Positions 1 through 17,787 are shown, counted from the stretch's first letter. The stretch is 64,000 nt of DNA from Primula veris (GCA_963682055.1 OY821751.1:5704001-5768000), one strand, 5' to 3'. Program-made: numbers and translations. The notes: generated by a model not told the origin, from the letters alone.

Positions 1-2686
1 GCGGTTTCATCCCTGGCAGGGTGATTCATGACGGAGTCTTGCTGGCGCAGGAGCTAGTTTATGATCTGAACCAAGAGGTTCGTGAGGGGAATGTAGTAGT
101 GAAGGTTGACATGGCCAAAGGTTATGACTGCATGTCCCGCCCTTTTGTCTTTGCCATGTTGCGGACCTTTGGATTTTCCGATAGATGGATTTCGCTGATT
201 CAACATGCGATTATGGGTCCTTGGTTTTATGTTCTTATGAATGGAGGTGTGTGTGGCTTCTTCCAGTCCCAGGAGGGTCTTTAACAGGGGGATCCGATTT
301 CCCCTCCGTTGTTTATCATTGTGGCCGAGTAGCTCTCGAGACGATTATATGAGATGTACCGACGATATACTTCTGTTCGTTACTACATTGGGATGGAGGT
401 TATGGTATCACACTTGAGTTTCGCTGACGATGTAGTTATTTTTTTTAGAGCCACCAGAGATAGTGTTCGGAGGGTTATGGATGTTCTTGATGATTATCAG
501 GCGGTTTCTGGACAGTTGATTAGCCAGGCCAAGAGTGCTTTTTATCTTGGCCCTTCGGCTCCCGTCTTTTGGGGGAATATTGTTGTGGCGGTTATCAGTT
601 TCCAGCGACGGCATCTCCCCTTTATTTATCTTGGATGTTAGATTTTTCGAGATGCTTATAGGATCATTTATTTCAACGAGCTGGTGAAGAGGATTCAGGA
701 TCGTATTTATGGTTGGGTCAATCTTTTGCTTTCGTTTGGTAGAAAGCTGGTTCTTATTAGACATGTGCTCGCTTCCATGCATATCTATTTGCTTCACATC
801 TTACGACTGCCTCAGGCAGTTATGGCCTAGATTGAGAGGTTGTTCACGCGCTTCGGGTGACACACTCACCCACAGGAAGATCCATTGGTGTAGGTGGGCG
901 GAGGCATACTATCCGACGGAAGTAGGGGGGCTAGGTATTAGATCGATGGCGGATTTTGTAACGGCTTGCGAGGCCAAGATTTGGTGGAGATTTAGAGAGC
1001 AGGGTTCGCTCTGGGGCCACTTTATGAGGGCCAAATACTGTATTGCGTCTCATCCTTCCCTAGTTGAGTTCGGCTATCTAGCTTCACCTCTTTGGCTGTG
1101 AATGTGTCAGGCCAGGGTCGACACTGAGCCGATGATTCGATGGCACATTGGACAGGGCCTTTGGCATGATATTTGGATAGGAGATGAGCATGTTTCTGTT
1201 CATGACCCGACGACTCTTTTTTTGGAGACAGTTTTGACTTATTGAAATATACGACAGTGGTATAAGGGTAGACTTGAGGAGGCTTGGTTACCTTTGTTTT
1301 TAGTCGATCAGATTACTCAGATACCGATACCGGTAGAGGGTACTGATAGGATCCATGGGAGAAAATCAATAGATGGGGAGTTTTCGATTCGTTTGGCATG
1401 GAGTATTTTTAGACAGAGGATGACGGTCAGTAGGTTCTATTCATATGTTTGGTGGCGCCCAATTCCAGCACGTGTCATTATTTGTTTGGAGGCTGCTTCG
1501 TGGCATTTTAGCGACAAATGGTAGGCTATTTTTGCATGGATTTTTTATGACATCAAGATGCACTTGTGGTGCTTCTTGTGAGACTCTGACACACCTTTTT
1601 ATTGATTGTCCGCTTACCAGAGAGGTATAGATGTACTTTAGTGAGTTATTTGGAGTCCCATCGGATCCGGTTGATCCTATTATCGGGATGTTCTTGCATT
1701 GGCGCAAGGACCTTATCTCGATTGGCCATCTACGGTTCATTACCGCATGCTATATCATGTGGCATGTCTGAAAGGCCCGTAATGATTATATTTTTGAGAG
1801 ATCAAAGTCTTTTAGTAGGCACGCAGTGGTGTACAAAGTGATCGAGGATATTCATATGTTGGGAGTTGCTCATGGTTTCCGATCACGACAGCTTAGAGGA
1901 GATAGAGGAGTGGAGTTTGTGGATTCTCTTAGGGTTTTGCCTCATAGAGTACGACCTCTGCATTTGGTTGCTTGGGTTCGACCTCCTCCAGGTCACTTCA
2001 AACTCAACATAGATGGGTGTTCTAAAGGCAACTCTGGCTCATCAGTTGTTGGTGGGATCCTCCGAGACGAGTATGGTCTGTTAGTTAGAGCATTCGGTAG
2101 ATTTCTTGGACCAAGACCGATTATTTTCGCTGAGCTACAGGCTATTTTGATTGGTTTGGAGATGGCGTCCGAGATGAGTTTCGATACGTTAAGAGGTTGA
2201 GTCCGATTCTACGACAGTGGTATCTTTGGTGACTTCAACGGCTTTAGGAGCATGAGAGCACAATTACACTCTAGCTCGTATACGTTAGTTGTGCACGCAT
2301 GGGGTCTTGGTTCGACACGTCTTTAGAGAGGCAAACCAGGCGGCAGATTTCATGGTAAACTGGGCGTGTTCGCATGAGACTGATCAGATCTTTCATGATA
2401 TTGGTACTCTTCCGCAGAAGATCAAGGGGATACTTACACTGGATTCGAGACAGATGTCTCAGATCAGACAATGACATTGAATTTTTATTTCCATGTGTCC
2501 ATTTATTATTTGTCACAGTTGCGTAGATTTCATTTTGTTTCCCTAGATATCATGTATTCAATTATTTCTTTGGGAGGTTTAGTTTATGTCTGCATCTTAT
2601 GTACAGATTGATATTATATGTTTATATACATGTCGGGGTTTGCCTAACCCCCCTTCATTGGAGTGTTTTGGGTGGGAAAAAAAAAA
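1..2686 (+). mobile_element. Degenerate LINE (non-LTR retrotransposon), 5' part outside window
   Basis: A reverse-transcriptase region opens the window. KVDMAKGYDCMS (near 103-138) matches the LINE RT block. Next come a GDPISPPLF block near 292-318, with in-frame stops just before and after it, and FADDVVIFF near 424-450, which holds the catalytic Asp pair. Around 1445-1630 is a Cys/His zinc-binding segment (RCTCGASCETLTHLFIDCP) typical of plant LINE RTs. RNase H follows: NIDGCSKGN near 2008-2034, AELQAI near 2132, and after a frameshift HVFREANQAADF near 2311-2346. A poly(A) run at 2677-2686 marks the 3' end. The many stops and frameshifts mean it is dead. It lies in the same orientation as the glucosylceramidase gene that starts 228 bases further on. 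Identification as a plant L1-type LINE with RNase H is firm; the subfamily is not determined. Confidence 0.9.
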
Positions 2687-2913
2687 CTAAAGTTGTATTT
2701 TGTTCTTTTAGAAACCAACAATTTGGGTATGAGATTAATACAAAGCCATGCTTTTTAACTAATACACTGTTGTCGAAGTGGAAAACTGTGAAAATGAGAA
2801 CGAAACGAACATAATTCTCAGAGCCGATTCCGACAGGATTTCCTTGAATGCAACATTTATATGAAGTTGTAGTGATAATCTGATTATAACTTGGTCATGT
2901 AGAAAACTTACAG

Positions 2914-8497
<5,584 letters not shown>

Positions 8498-9660
8498 ATC
8501 GTTTAATGCCATTGAAGATAAGTAATCCATTTTCCTATTCAATAAAATTCTCACAGGAAATGTAATTAAAATCAAGCAGAGAAGAAAAGTGATGTTACTA
8601 CACTTATACAAGACTATTTGCAACCACTACAGGGTAAATATAATTTTTTTCTCGTATTTCATGTAAGAGTTAAAGGGATATTGTTTTTTATAATATTGCA
8701 ATAAATGACGAATTTAGTGATGGAAAATGCTTTTCTTTAGTGATGGGAGATAATATTGTTTTGATTTTTCTATTGCTTAGTCATCCATTTTTATTGACCT
8801 CAACTTTTTTTTTCCAATTATTTGTTCCTCCCATTGGTTTACTTTTAATTTGATTTCATCAATATATCATCCACTTTCATCTTAATACAAGTATACAACG
8901 ATACGAGACTGTGACCCGTTGAACTTTGGAATCTACACAGTTAGATGAAATGCCAAGGTGAACAAATTTCGTCATTCATGACGGGCCTTGTCGAAACTAA
9001 CTTATTTTTACCTTTGTCGCATTATTAAGATTAGTTACTAGTAAGTACTAACCACTTCTTCAAAAATCTAAGTAAAAAAATTCTACATGAAAGTCGATTA
9101 GAGGCTCGTTAGAAAAGTCCATCCAAAGCTTGAAAAAGATGAAAAGGCTCGGTTTCACGCTTGTTTGGTCCATAAAGCTTACCCTTTTTTACGTGTTCAG
9201 CGAATTCTTATAAATGCTTTTGATTTTCTAAAAGATCGTCACCAGTAACCAAATACTGCAATCCAACTTAAAAACAATGGTAATGAACTTAAAAGCAGCA
9301 AGACTACCCTTACCAAAAATAAACTTTGCCATACATCAAATAGATACCATACAAATACTATGTGCCTATGTTCAATAATAATATAGTCTAATTGTATTTA
9401 TCACGTGGTTTAAGAATAAATAAGCATATAAAATAGAATAAGAAACCGAGAAAGCAAATTGAACTATCTTGTTGAGACGAATTTAAAAAATCCAAATTAA
9501 ACTAAAATATCGATGGACGCAGGAAGTTAAATTCTAGTGTCGGCATACTTTATGTTAGCAAGGTTATTAACGGATTTCTAGGAAAGACAGAGTAAACGAT
9601 ACATTAAGTTTGGAGCGAAAACTACGGCGCAACAACTAAAAGCAACCACATCGGTTACCT
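8498..9660. other. Gene-free AT-rich stretch
   Basis: This is the 3' flank of the glucosylceramidase gene followed by unassigned AT-rich DNA. The first 200 or so bases probably hold the 3'UTR; an AATAAA-like stretch (caataaaatt) lies near 8540. I see no convincing ORF, RNA gene or transposon terminus here. Confidence 0.5.
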
Positions 9661-9669
9661 TATATATAT

Positions 9670-11880
9670 TTTTTAAAATTTAGAGTTTTAAATAGATTTT
9701 TACAAGGAATCATTTAAATTTTACACAAATTACCATATTTCTTTTCAATTTTCTTAGCCCCAAGTTCATATTCCCTATAGATACTACTTTTTAATTATTT
9801 ACTTTATTTACCAAAACACCATACACATATTTCATAAAAAATAGAAAAAAAACACATAAAATTATATAAAATGTAAAAAATCTCAAAATAAATGAAAAAA
9901 AATCACAAAAAAATGTAAAAATTAAAAAAAAAATGTATTTTTATAAAAAAAAAATCACAAAAAATGAAAACAAAATAAAAAAAATCACAAAGAAAATAAA
10001 AAAATCACAAAAAAATATAAAAAATGAAAAAATCACAAAAAATCACAAAATTTTAAAAAAATTACAAAAAAAATGAAAAAAATTATAAAAAAATGAAAAA
10101 AATCACAAAATATTATAAAAATATAAAAAAAAAATTATAAAAAATGAAAAAAATCACAAAAAATCACAAAAATCACAAAATATTATAAAAAATCACATAA
10201 AATCACATAAAATTATAAAAAAAATGAAAAAAATCACAAAATATTATAAATAAATAAAAAAAATGAAAAATTTATAAAAAATCACAAAAATCACAAAAAA
10301 AATCACTTTTATTGAACTTTATGCACTTTCGACTGTACTAGATGCACTTTCGACTAAACCAGATGCACTTTTAGCTGAACTATATGCACTTTCAGCTGAA
10401 CCAGATGCATTTTTAGTTGAACCAGATGCAGGTTTTACAGAACGATATGCACTTTTATTGAACTAGATGCACTTTTGTCTGAAGCATATGCACTTTTAGC
10501 TGAACCATATACACTTTTAGCTGAACCATATGCACTTTCAGCTGAACCATATGCACTTTTAGTTGAACCAGATGTAGGTTTTACATAACGATATGCATTT
10601 TTATTGAACTAGATGCACTTTTGTCTGAACCATATGCACTTTCAGCTGAACCATATGCACTTTCAGTTGTACCAGATGCACTTTTAGTTGAATCAGATGC
10701 ATTTTTAACAGAACTATATGCACTTTCGACTGTACTATATTCATTTTCGACTACACTATATGCACTTTTGACTTAACTATATGTACTTTCCACTAAATTA
10801 GATACACTTTAAACTGAACCAGATGTACTTTCAGCTGAACCAAATGCACTTTTAGCTGAAATATATGCACTCACTTTTATTGAACTATATTTACTTTCGA
10901 CTGAATTGTATGCACTTTCAACGGAACTAGATGTACTTTCAGCTGAATTGAATGCAATTTCGACTCAATTTTATGCATTTTTGACTAACTATATACACTT
11001 TCGACTGAACTATATGCACTTTTATTGAACTATATACGCTTTTGACTGAATTATATGTATTTTTGACTGAACTAGATGCACTTTCAACTCATTTAGATTA
11101 AAAAAAAGGCATATTTATCATGGAAAAACCATTTTTTTGTATAAAAAAAATCACTTTTCGGTATAAAGTGTTATATTGACAAAAAAAATTGTATATTTTT
11201 TGTAATTTTTTAAAAAGTTTATGATTTTTTCATTTTTTTTATACTTCATTTTTTTGTGATTGTTTTCATTTTTTATAATTTTTATAATTTTTTGTGATTT
11301 TTGTTATTTTTTTATAATGTTTTGTGATTTTTTATAAATTTTTGCCATTTTTTATAATTTTTTTTGATTTTTCGGTATAAAATGTGTTATATTCACAAAA
11401 AAAATTATATCTTTTTTTTGTAATTTTTTAAAAAGTTTGTGATTTTTTTCATTTTTTGTGATTTTTGTATTTTTTAATAATTTTTGGTGATTTTTTTATA
11501 ATTTTTGGTGATTTTTTATTATTTTTTATATTTTTTGTGATTTTTTGTGATTTTTATAATTTTTTATGATTTTTTTGATTTTTTATAATTTTTTATATTT
11601 TTATAATTTTTATAATTTTTTGTGTTTTTTTTTATTTTGTTGTAATTTAAAACTATTTTTTTGGATTTGTAGAAAGATAAAATATGTATATTATATTTTG
11701 GTTTATATGACAATTTAGTAAATAAACTAAATAATTAAAAAGTGATACATGTGAGCAATGTGAACTTATCAAGATATATAAGAGGAATATAAGTTGCTAT
11801 GAGATACTTATAGGGAATTACCCCTACTTTTTAATTACTATCAAAGATCTTAGTTTATAGTTTTTTATTCAATACTCCAT
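9670..11880. mobile_element. Foldback-like element with AT-rich inverted arms around a minisatellite
   Basis: Two long arms are inverted copies of each other. The left arm (about 9840-10305) is built from short TCACAAAAAAT-type units. The right arm (about 11100-11640) is built from the complementary ATTTTTTGTGATTTTT units. Outside them a more unique inverted match persists: 9762-9813 (aagttcat... actttttaattatttactttattta) pairs with the reverse complement of 11718-11767. A weaker match continues outwards to roughly 9670 and 11880. Between the arms is the minisatellite listed separately. No coding capacity is seen. The architecture fits a foldback or long-TIR non-autonomous DNA element. The exact termini and target duplication could not be fixed, so both ends are approximate. 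Confidence 0.55.
10310..11095. repeat. 21-bp minisatellite (ATGCACTTTYAGCTGAACCAT-like)
   Basis: About 35 to 37 degenerate copies of a 21-bp unit, roughly atgcactttcagctgaacca plus one base. Variants carry cgactgaac, agttgaac or attgaac in the middle. Several copies are shortened (ttttattgaact) or carry aggttttacagaacg, which recurs near 10430 and 10573 and suggests a higher-order unit of about 145 bp. The array sits exactly between the two AT-rich inverted arms. No open frame runs through it. Confidence 0.85.
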
Positions 11881-11941
11881 GATAAGTATGACCAAATAAT
11901 AAACATATAGTGTTAAAGGGTGTTGAAACTTGAGAGAGTAC

Positions 11942-11950
11942 TCCAACGTG
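11942..11950. repeat. 9-bp target-site duplication, left (TCCAACGTG)
   Basis: The nine bases tccaacgtg lie directly before the MULE terminus GGCAGAGT and recur directly after the other terminus at 16965-16973. A 9-bp duplication is the hallmark of Mutator-superfamily insertion. Confidence 0.9.
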
Positions 11951-12254
11951 GGCAGAGTCTTTTTATTGAGTTGTCGTATCACTCAATTTCATTATAAAAT
12001 AAATAACTCTAATACCAGTTCATTACATCTCATTACACTTCATTTATCTACAAAATAAATAAATTTACCCACTCTATCACACTATTACTTTTTTTTCCAT
12101 TCAAACTAAATACAAAATTAAAATATTTTATAATCATAATATTATATCAAGTTAACACTTTCAAGTAATTTATATTTTGCATTTTTTTATTTATTAATTT
12201 TTGCTTGATTTGAAATGTAAATAGTTTCGTGCTTTATTTCAAAATTCGACGAAT

Positions 12255-12515
12255 TCCTCCCAAAATAAATAACCTTCAACACCAATTCATTCAACTCAAT
12301 TCCATTACAAAATAAATAACTCTAACACCAATTCATTCCACTTCATTCCACTGCAAAATAAATAACCATAACACAAATTCATTCCACCCCACCTCATTCC
12401 ATTACAAAATAAATAATCATAACACAAATTCATTCCACTCCATTACATTACAAAATAAATAATCATAACACCAATTCATTCTATCTCATTACACTTCATT
12501 TATCTACAATCACTG
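12255..12515. repeat. Subterminal repeat of the MULE, left side
   Basis: About four copies of a 55-65 bp unit whose core is ttacaaaataaataa followed by tcataacaccaattcattcc. Related units, inverted, occur on the right side of the element near 16165-16215 and 16433-16480. Subterminal repeats of this kind are common in MULEs and may be transposase-binding sites; that role is inference. Confidence 0.7.
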
Positions 12516-12611
12516 GTCATCAGGTATGTTGATGTTCTCGAAATAATTGGCGGGACGAGACTGCCTTCTTAATGCCTCATAATATTTAAAATTTTGTCTA
12601 AAAACATCTTG

Positions 12612-15600
12612 TCATGGATCAGCTTCTAGAGAGTGATGCTTGTCCCATCCACTAATAATCGGGGGCAAAGGGAACGGGTTGAAATTATTCTTTTTTTGAT
12701 CAATAATGACCTCGGCATAATGGTTTGTGTTAACGTGAACCATGAAAATCACAGCAGGCTTTGCCGGAGGGGCTGTATGTTGTGGTAAATATGTTGTCGT
12801 ACCTGTCAAAATGTTTATCATAACCACTGCTATATTATATCGTGATGCAATTATGAACCCTGTCTCTGGAAATGTCATCCATTTATGTGAAGGCGCCATA
12901 CAAGTCATGTCATTCCAAGAAAACGAGTCACGAATAAAACCATATCCTTTCAGTTCTCCAAGGATGTCAAAATAATAAGAAGGAAAATTTTCGATCTCTT
13001 GTTGTAGTTCTACGCGCACTTTTCCCCAGTCGTCTTCTCCAAATTTCATTCTCATAGCCTTCGCAATAACACGAAAACTGCATTGACCATCCCCAAGTAC
13101 ATCATTCACCCCGAATATGTGATTATGGAAAATAGATGGAATCTGCTTAATATATTTAAAAGACTTGTGGGGTGGTTTTTTTGATTGCGATGATCATTTA
13201 TCTTTTTGTTTGTCGTAAACAGAATATCTAGGGGGTAAAGGGGCTGAAGGATCGTATTTGGTTTTCGGCCTGCTATAGCTACGTCTCCGTTCTGCTTGCT
13301 CATCTTTATACGCCTGAGTATATTCAAAAGCAGATGGGTCACGTTTTGTTGAATATTTACCCCTTTTTTTTTTCCTCGCTGATGATGTATTTCGACGCTG
13401 TGGTCTGAGTTCAGGTTCTCTTGCTGAAGTTTTCGAAGGATCGTGCTGAAGTTCGATCTGGGCTTTTAAATTTGCCTTTAAAACTTGATCATGAGTTTCA
13501 TCATACCTTCTCCGTAAGGCTTCAACATGCACTCCAATGTTGTCTCTTCTTTGTTTATAAGTTCGGCATCAAACTTTAGTTTTCTCCAGTGTGGATGAAT
13601 TCTTTCTAGCGGAATAGAGCAAGCTCTATCCCAATAGTTACGTATAACATGGCGACATGGAAGGTTATTGACCAATGTTATCTCACACTCAGAGCAGGTT
13701 GGGTCTGCTGTTGTCCACTCGAGCTGTCTAATCTCAGTAAGCATTTCATCCATCGCATCCGCAGAGCATTTACCTGATATAAAAAATATTATATCATTAA
13801 AATTAACATATTATACAATAATTATAAAAAAATATCCTATAAAAATTAAGTTTACCTTTTATTACTGAAAAAAAAGGAATATCATGTGTTCTTTTAACTC
13901 TACTCATGCTTCTTCCCAAAGACTCCTTAATTCTATTATGTTGAGTTGAAAGCAAATCGTTAATGCATACGAACATGTTGTCGAGATTCCCACCAGAAGT
14001 TTTTATATATTGTTTAAGTGATGCATGAGCACCCTCAACCCTGTTTGAAATAAAATATATATTAGATAATTTGTTATTTTATAATAATAAAAAAAATATG
14101 TACACAATGTCAAATCATAAGTTGTATACCTGTTCGTCGTTCGGTTACCGAAATGTCTAGTTTTGCTAGTCCAACAAGCCACAAACTTATTGTCATGTTT
14201 GTCTAGCAAATCACACATATATTTCAATACATTTGGAAATGTTTTATAATCACTTTCCAGTTTCATGCATGCCGCTTCATAATCGTATTCTGTTTTACTA
14301 TCCACCAACTTTTTCCAATCTATTTTCATTACGTCCCATACTTCTTTAGGAACTTTTGGAGAGCAATTAGCCATGACATTCTGAAATGTGCATAATAGAT
14401 GGTTTGCATTAGGGTATAAATTTTGGACCGCATTTGTCAACGCTTGATCCCTATCTGTCAGCACAACTCGCGGACTCTTACAATCTTTCATCATCGTTCT
14501 CAAACATTCTAGAGCCCATTCGTAAGTCGGCTGTTTTTCATTACGTAAGCAAGCGAATGCGACACAAAATGTTTTTTGGGTTGATGTTACTCCCACAATT
14601 TGTAAAAATGGTAAATTGAACCTATTAGTACTATATGTGCAATCCATGCATGGGAATGCACGTACTAATTTTACATAATCTTTATGGCCAAAAAATATAT
14701 CTTCCAATTGGTTCGTTTCGGGGTTGGTTCTATAAAACGATAAAAATTCATTTTTAACTAGGAGATTCATAAGATGTTGCATTTGACTCATACCCACCAT
14801 TTTTTTAACCTTTTCTCTAGCCTTAAGGTTATAGATATCTTTTCTGATAGACTTATTAGCAGGAAATTTTTATTTTATAGCGGAAAGTATAGTTCTTGGA
14901 TTCGCCAGACTATCTACCATGGTTCTAAATAACCTCTTTTCATCTTTTTTAAGTCTACGTGCTCGGGGGTGAGCTTCTGGATAAACAGCCATATCATGAT
15001 TGTGTATCCCATTTTTGATATAAAACTTCCAATTAATCTCAACTTTGTAACACTCTATTTTAAACAAGCAGAAACATTTACTAGAGCTGGTGTCTCTAGT
15101 CGATGGTTTTTTCGGTTGGGGATCCCCTTCCTTGATACACATCATTCCCTACTTTTTTTATTAAAGTGTCCTTTGATATTGTGGGACGAAGTTGTTCTCA
15201 AAAATAAACCAAAGGTTTCTGCTGTATCATTCAGGTAATCTTTCAATTCATCAATCGAGGAAAAAACCTGAAAGAAATTAAATATAAGTAAAAAAAAAAT
15301 GTAAAAAAGTTACACAAGCAAAAACCCATGAAATTAAAAAAATTGTAAACTCACCAAATTATTCTGAAAATGATCGCTATAATCATATCCAATTCCAAAT
15401 TCGGTTAGTTCACTATGTTCATCAAAATCCGATTGAGAATTTTTGGTATTTTCATACTGATCTCTTTGAACTTCTTCAAAGTGGCTCGTAAATGTTTGTT
15501 CTGACGGTTCAGGTTGATTCCCCATGTAGTCATAGTCATTCGGTGTAAATTGATTGTTAAAATTTGGATCAAATGAAACATGAGAATTTTGATATGGATC

Positions 15601-15771
15601 AGAGGGGAAATTAGTATTTTCAAACATATCAGGCGAAAACTGGTAATTTGGATACATATTAGATGGAAAAAATGTATTATGATAATCAAATGGAAATTGT
15701 GTATTTTAAAAAGTATCGTCATGAGAAGGTAAATTTAGATCTATTTCCGAAATATCATAATTGTTATCCAT
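12612..15771 (-). pseudogene. MULE transposase (FAR1-like, SWIM finger) fused to an OTU protease domain, broken
   Basis: Read on the minus strand. 15771-15355 is an N-terminal Asn/Asp-rich exon with one in-frame stop after residue 19 and a GTGAGT donor. 15267 to about 15146 is the start of a FAR1-type DNA-binding region and is broken by a frameshift. 15145-14130 continues that region (NGIHNHDMAVYPEAHPRA) into the MULE transposase core (CTYSTNRFNLPFLQIVGV, VVLTDRDQAL), interrupted by one TAA near 14870. 14040-13856 is the next exon. 13773-12612 holds a SWIM-type zinc finger (CSECEITLVNNLPCRHV), a frameshift near 13520, a basic linker, one TGA at 13194 and then an OTU domain. The OTU part shows GDGQCSFR with the catalytic Cys and NHYAEV with the partner His. 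SWIM tail and OTU share one frame, so a single fused protein is indicated. It was probably a transposase with a ubiquitin-type protease tail; as it stands it is not functional. Confidence 0.85.
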
Positions 15772-16019
15772 ATGTATATGATTTTAGAGAGATCTAATAA
15801 AAGTTGTGGAATTGTGATGAAAATAAATGAGGGTGAGGCTTCCTATTTATAGAAATTTAAAATTTCCTTTACATAGATTGAAATCACGGACTTTGGAATC
15901 AATTTGAAATCACGGACTTTGAAAATCAATTTGAAATCACGGACATCAATCTGAAATCACGAACTTTGGAAATCACGGACGTATTAATAATTTTAGAAGT
16001 GTGGGTAGGTAAAGGTGGA

Positions 16020-16640
16020 AGAAAATAATAACGTGTATGGTTTTTGGAGACAATTTAATTATTTACTCGGAAGTAACAAAATTAATAAATAAAAAAGTGC
16101 AAAATATAAATTACTTGAAAGTGTTAACTTGATATAATATTTTAAAATATTTACTCGGATGTAAAATGAATTGGTGTTAGGGTTATTTATTTTGTAATGG
16201 AATGGAGTTGAAATCACGGACGTACTATTTGAAATCAAATCAAGCACGAATTTAAAAAATCACGGACGTACTATTTGAAATCACGGAAGAAAATAATGAC
16301 GTGTATGGTTTTTGGAAATAATTTAATTATTTACTCGGAAGTAACAAAATTAATAAATAAAAAAGTGCAAAATATAAATTACTTGAAAGTGTTAACTTGA
16401 TATAATATTTTAAAATATTTACTCGGAGGTAGAATGAATTGGTGTTAATGTTATTTATTTTGTAATGGAATGGAGTTGAAATCACGGACGTACTATTTGA
16501 AATCAAATCAAGCACGAATTTAAAAAATCACGGACGTACTATTTGAAATCACGGAAGAAAATAATGACGTGTATGGTTTTTGAAGACAATTTAATTATTT
16601 ACTCGGAAGTAACAAAATTAATAAATAAAAAAATGTAAAA
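16020..16640. repeat. 268-bp tandem repeat inside the right arm of the MULE
   Basis: Two full copies (about 16020-16287 and 16288-16555) and a partial third, each starting gaaaataatracgtgtatgg. Each copy includes a fragment of the terminal repeat and several gaaatcacggac motifs. The same gaaatcacgga motif recurs singly at 15881-15980. The two full copies differ at only a few positions, so the duplication is recent relative to the terminal repeats. Confidence 0.88.
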
Positions 16641-16964
16641 TATAAATCATTGAAAGTGTTAACTTGATATAATATTATGATTATAAAATATTTTAATTTT
16701 GTATTTAGTTTGAGTGAAAAAAAAACAGAGGAATGTATTAATTAATAGTGTAATAGAATGGGTAAATTTATTTATTTTGTAGATAAATGAAGTGTAATGA
16801 GATGTAATGAAGTGGTGTTAGAGTTATTTATTTTGTAATGAAATTGAGTAGAATGAATTGAAAAAATAAATAAAAATAAGATGTGACGTGGACCTAAACA
16901 GGTACTCGTTTGAGTAATTTGGGGCCTCATTTGAGTGATATGACAGCTAAAAAAAAACTCTGCC

Positions 16965-16973
16965 TCCAACGTG
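16965..16973. repeat. 9-bp target-site duplication, right (TCCAACGTG)
   Basis: Perfect match to 11942-11950, directly abutting the ACTCTGCC terminus. Confidence 0.9.
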
Positions 16974-17779
16974 ACCAAATAATTTATACCTTTCCCCAGA
17001 AACACTAACATGTGCATAGGTTTTTGTTTATCACTAAATATGATCAATAAACCTTATATATATCTAACATTATTTTATTTTCCGATATATGTATCCAAAA
17101 AAATACGTGTCAGTATCTACCGGTAATTAATTAGTATGAATAATTATGGACTGAATTTGTGGTGCCTAACATTGTAAATTACTAATCTAAGAATTGCCAA
17201 CGCTTTTAAACTATTTATTGCAAATTAATATCATTTTACTTTGTACTAAAAAGGGAATTCCCCCTCTTTTTTTATAGTTTAGCTTTCAATTATTTTTTAG
17301 CTCAATTCTGAGACAAACGAAAAAAAAAACATAATTGAAAGAACGTAAAAGATAAAACAAAATAGAAGTATACAAGTTTGCAAAACAAATATGATTAACT
17401 TGGGAAGAATAACAACTTAAAACTCCAAATAATTGAGGCAATATATCGGATTCAATCTTATGTGTTATAAACTTGCTATATATCGGATTCAAACTCCTTT
17501 ATTAACAAAATATTCATTAAGATTCACATAATATTCCCTCAAAAAAAATACTTACATATGTAATTGCCAAAATTTAATAACAGTATTTGTTTGGATATGT
17601 TAGTTACAAATTCAAAATCAAGCAAGAGAGTTTTCCTGTTTTTCAAAAAGTTAATCAAGAAATAAAAGCTACTAATATATTTTATGCATAATTTATTAGC
17701 TTTTGTTTCGTAATTTAGTAAAACGAGTTAAACATAGTAACGGAAAAGAATGTTAAATCACGGTTAGTGGTTAATGGAC
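16974..17779. other. Gene-free AT-rich spacer
   Basis: This is the sequence into which the MULE inserted. It is AT-rich with short A and T runs. I see no gene, RNA or transposon terminus. Confidence 0.4.
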
Positions 17780-17787
17780 AACTTAAC

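Larger units (their letters stand above)
11951..16964 (-). mobile_element. Complete MULE (Mutator-like element), 5,014 bp, coding strand minus
   Basis: The element starts GGCAGAGT and ends ACTCTGCC, its inverted complement, and is flanked by perfect 9-bp duplications. Long terminal inverted repeats run inward: 11951 to about 12200 on the left, and about 16612-16964 on the right. They share caaaataaataactct, catctcattacacttc and atcaagttaacactttcaa. The left copy lacks about 86 bp present in the right copy. Subterminal tandem repeats lie inside both ends (12255-12515 and 16020-16640). The middle holds a transposase gene on the minus strand, now broken, with an OTU protease domain at its C-terminus. 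Identification as a MULE rests on the transposase, the long TIRs and the 9-bp duplication together. Confidence 0.93.

Noticed and set aside
408..797. 129-residue minus-strand frame
   Set aside because: It lies antisense to the LINE reverse-transcriptase region and has no family features; a shadow.
10310..11095. CRISPR-like array
   Set aside because: Units are contiguous without unique spacers in plant nuclear DNA; it is a minisatellite.
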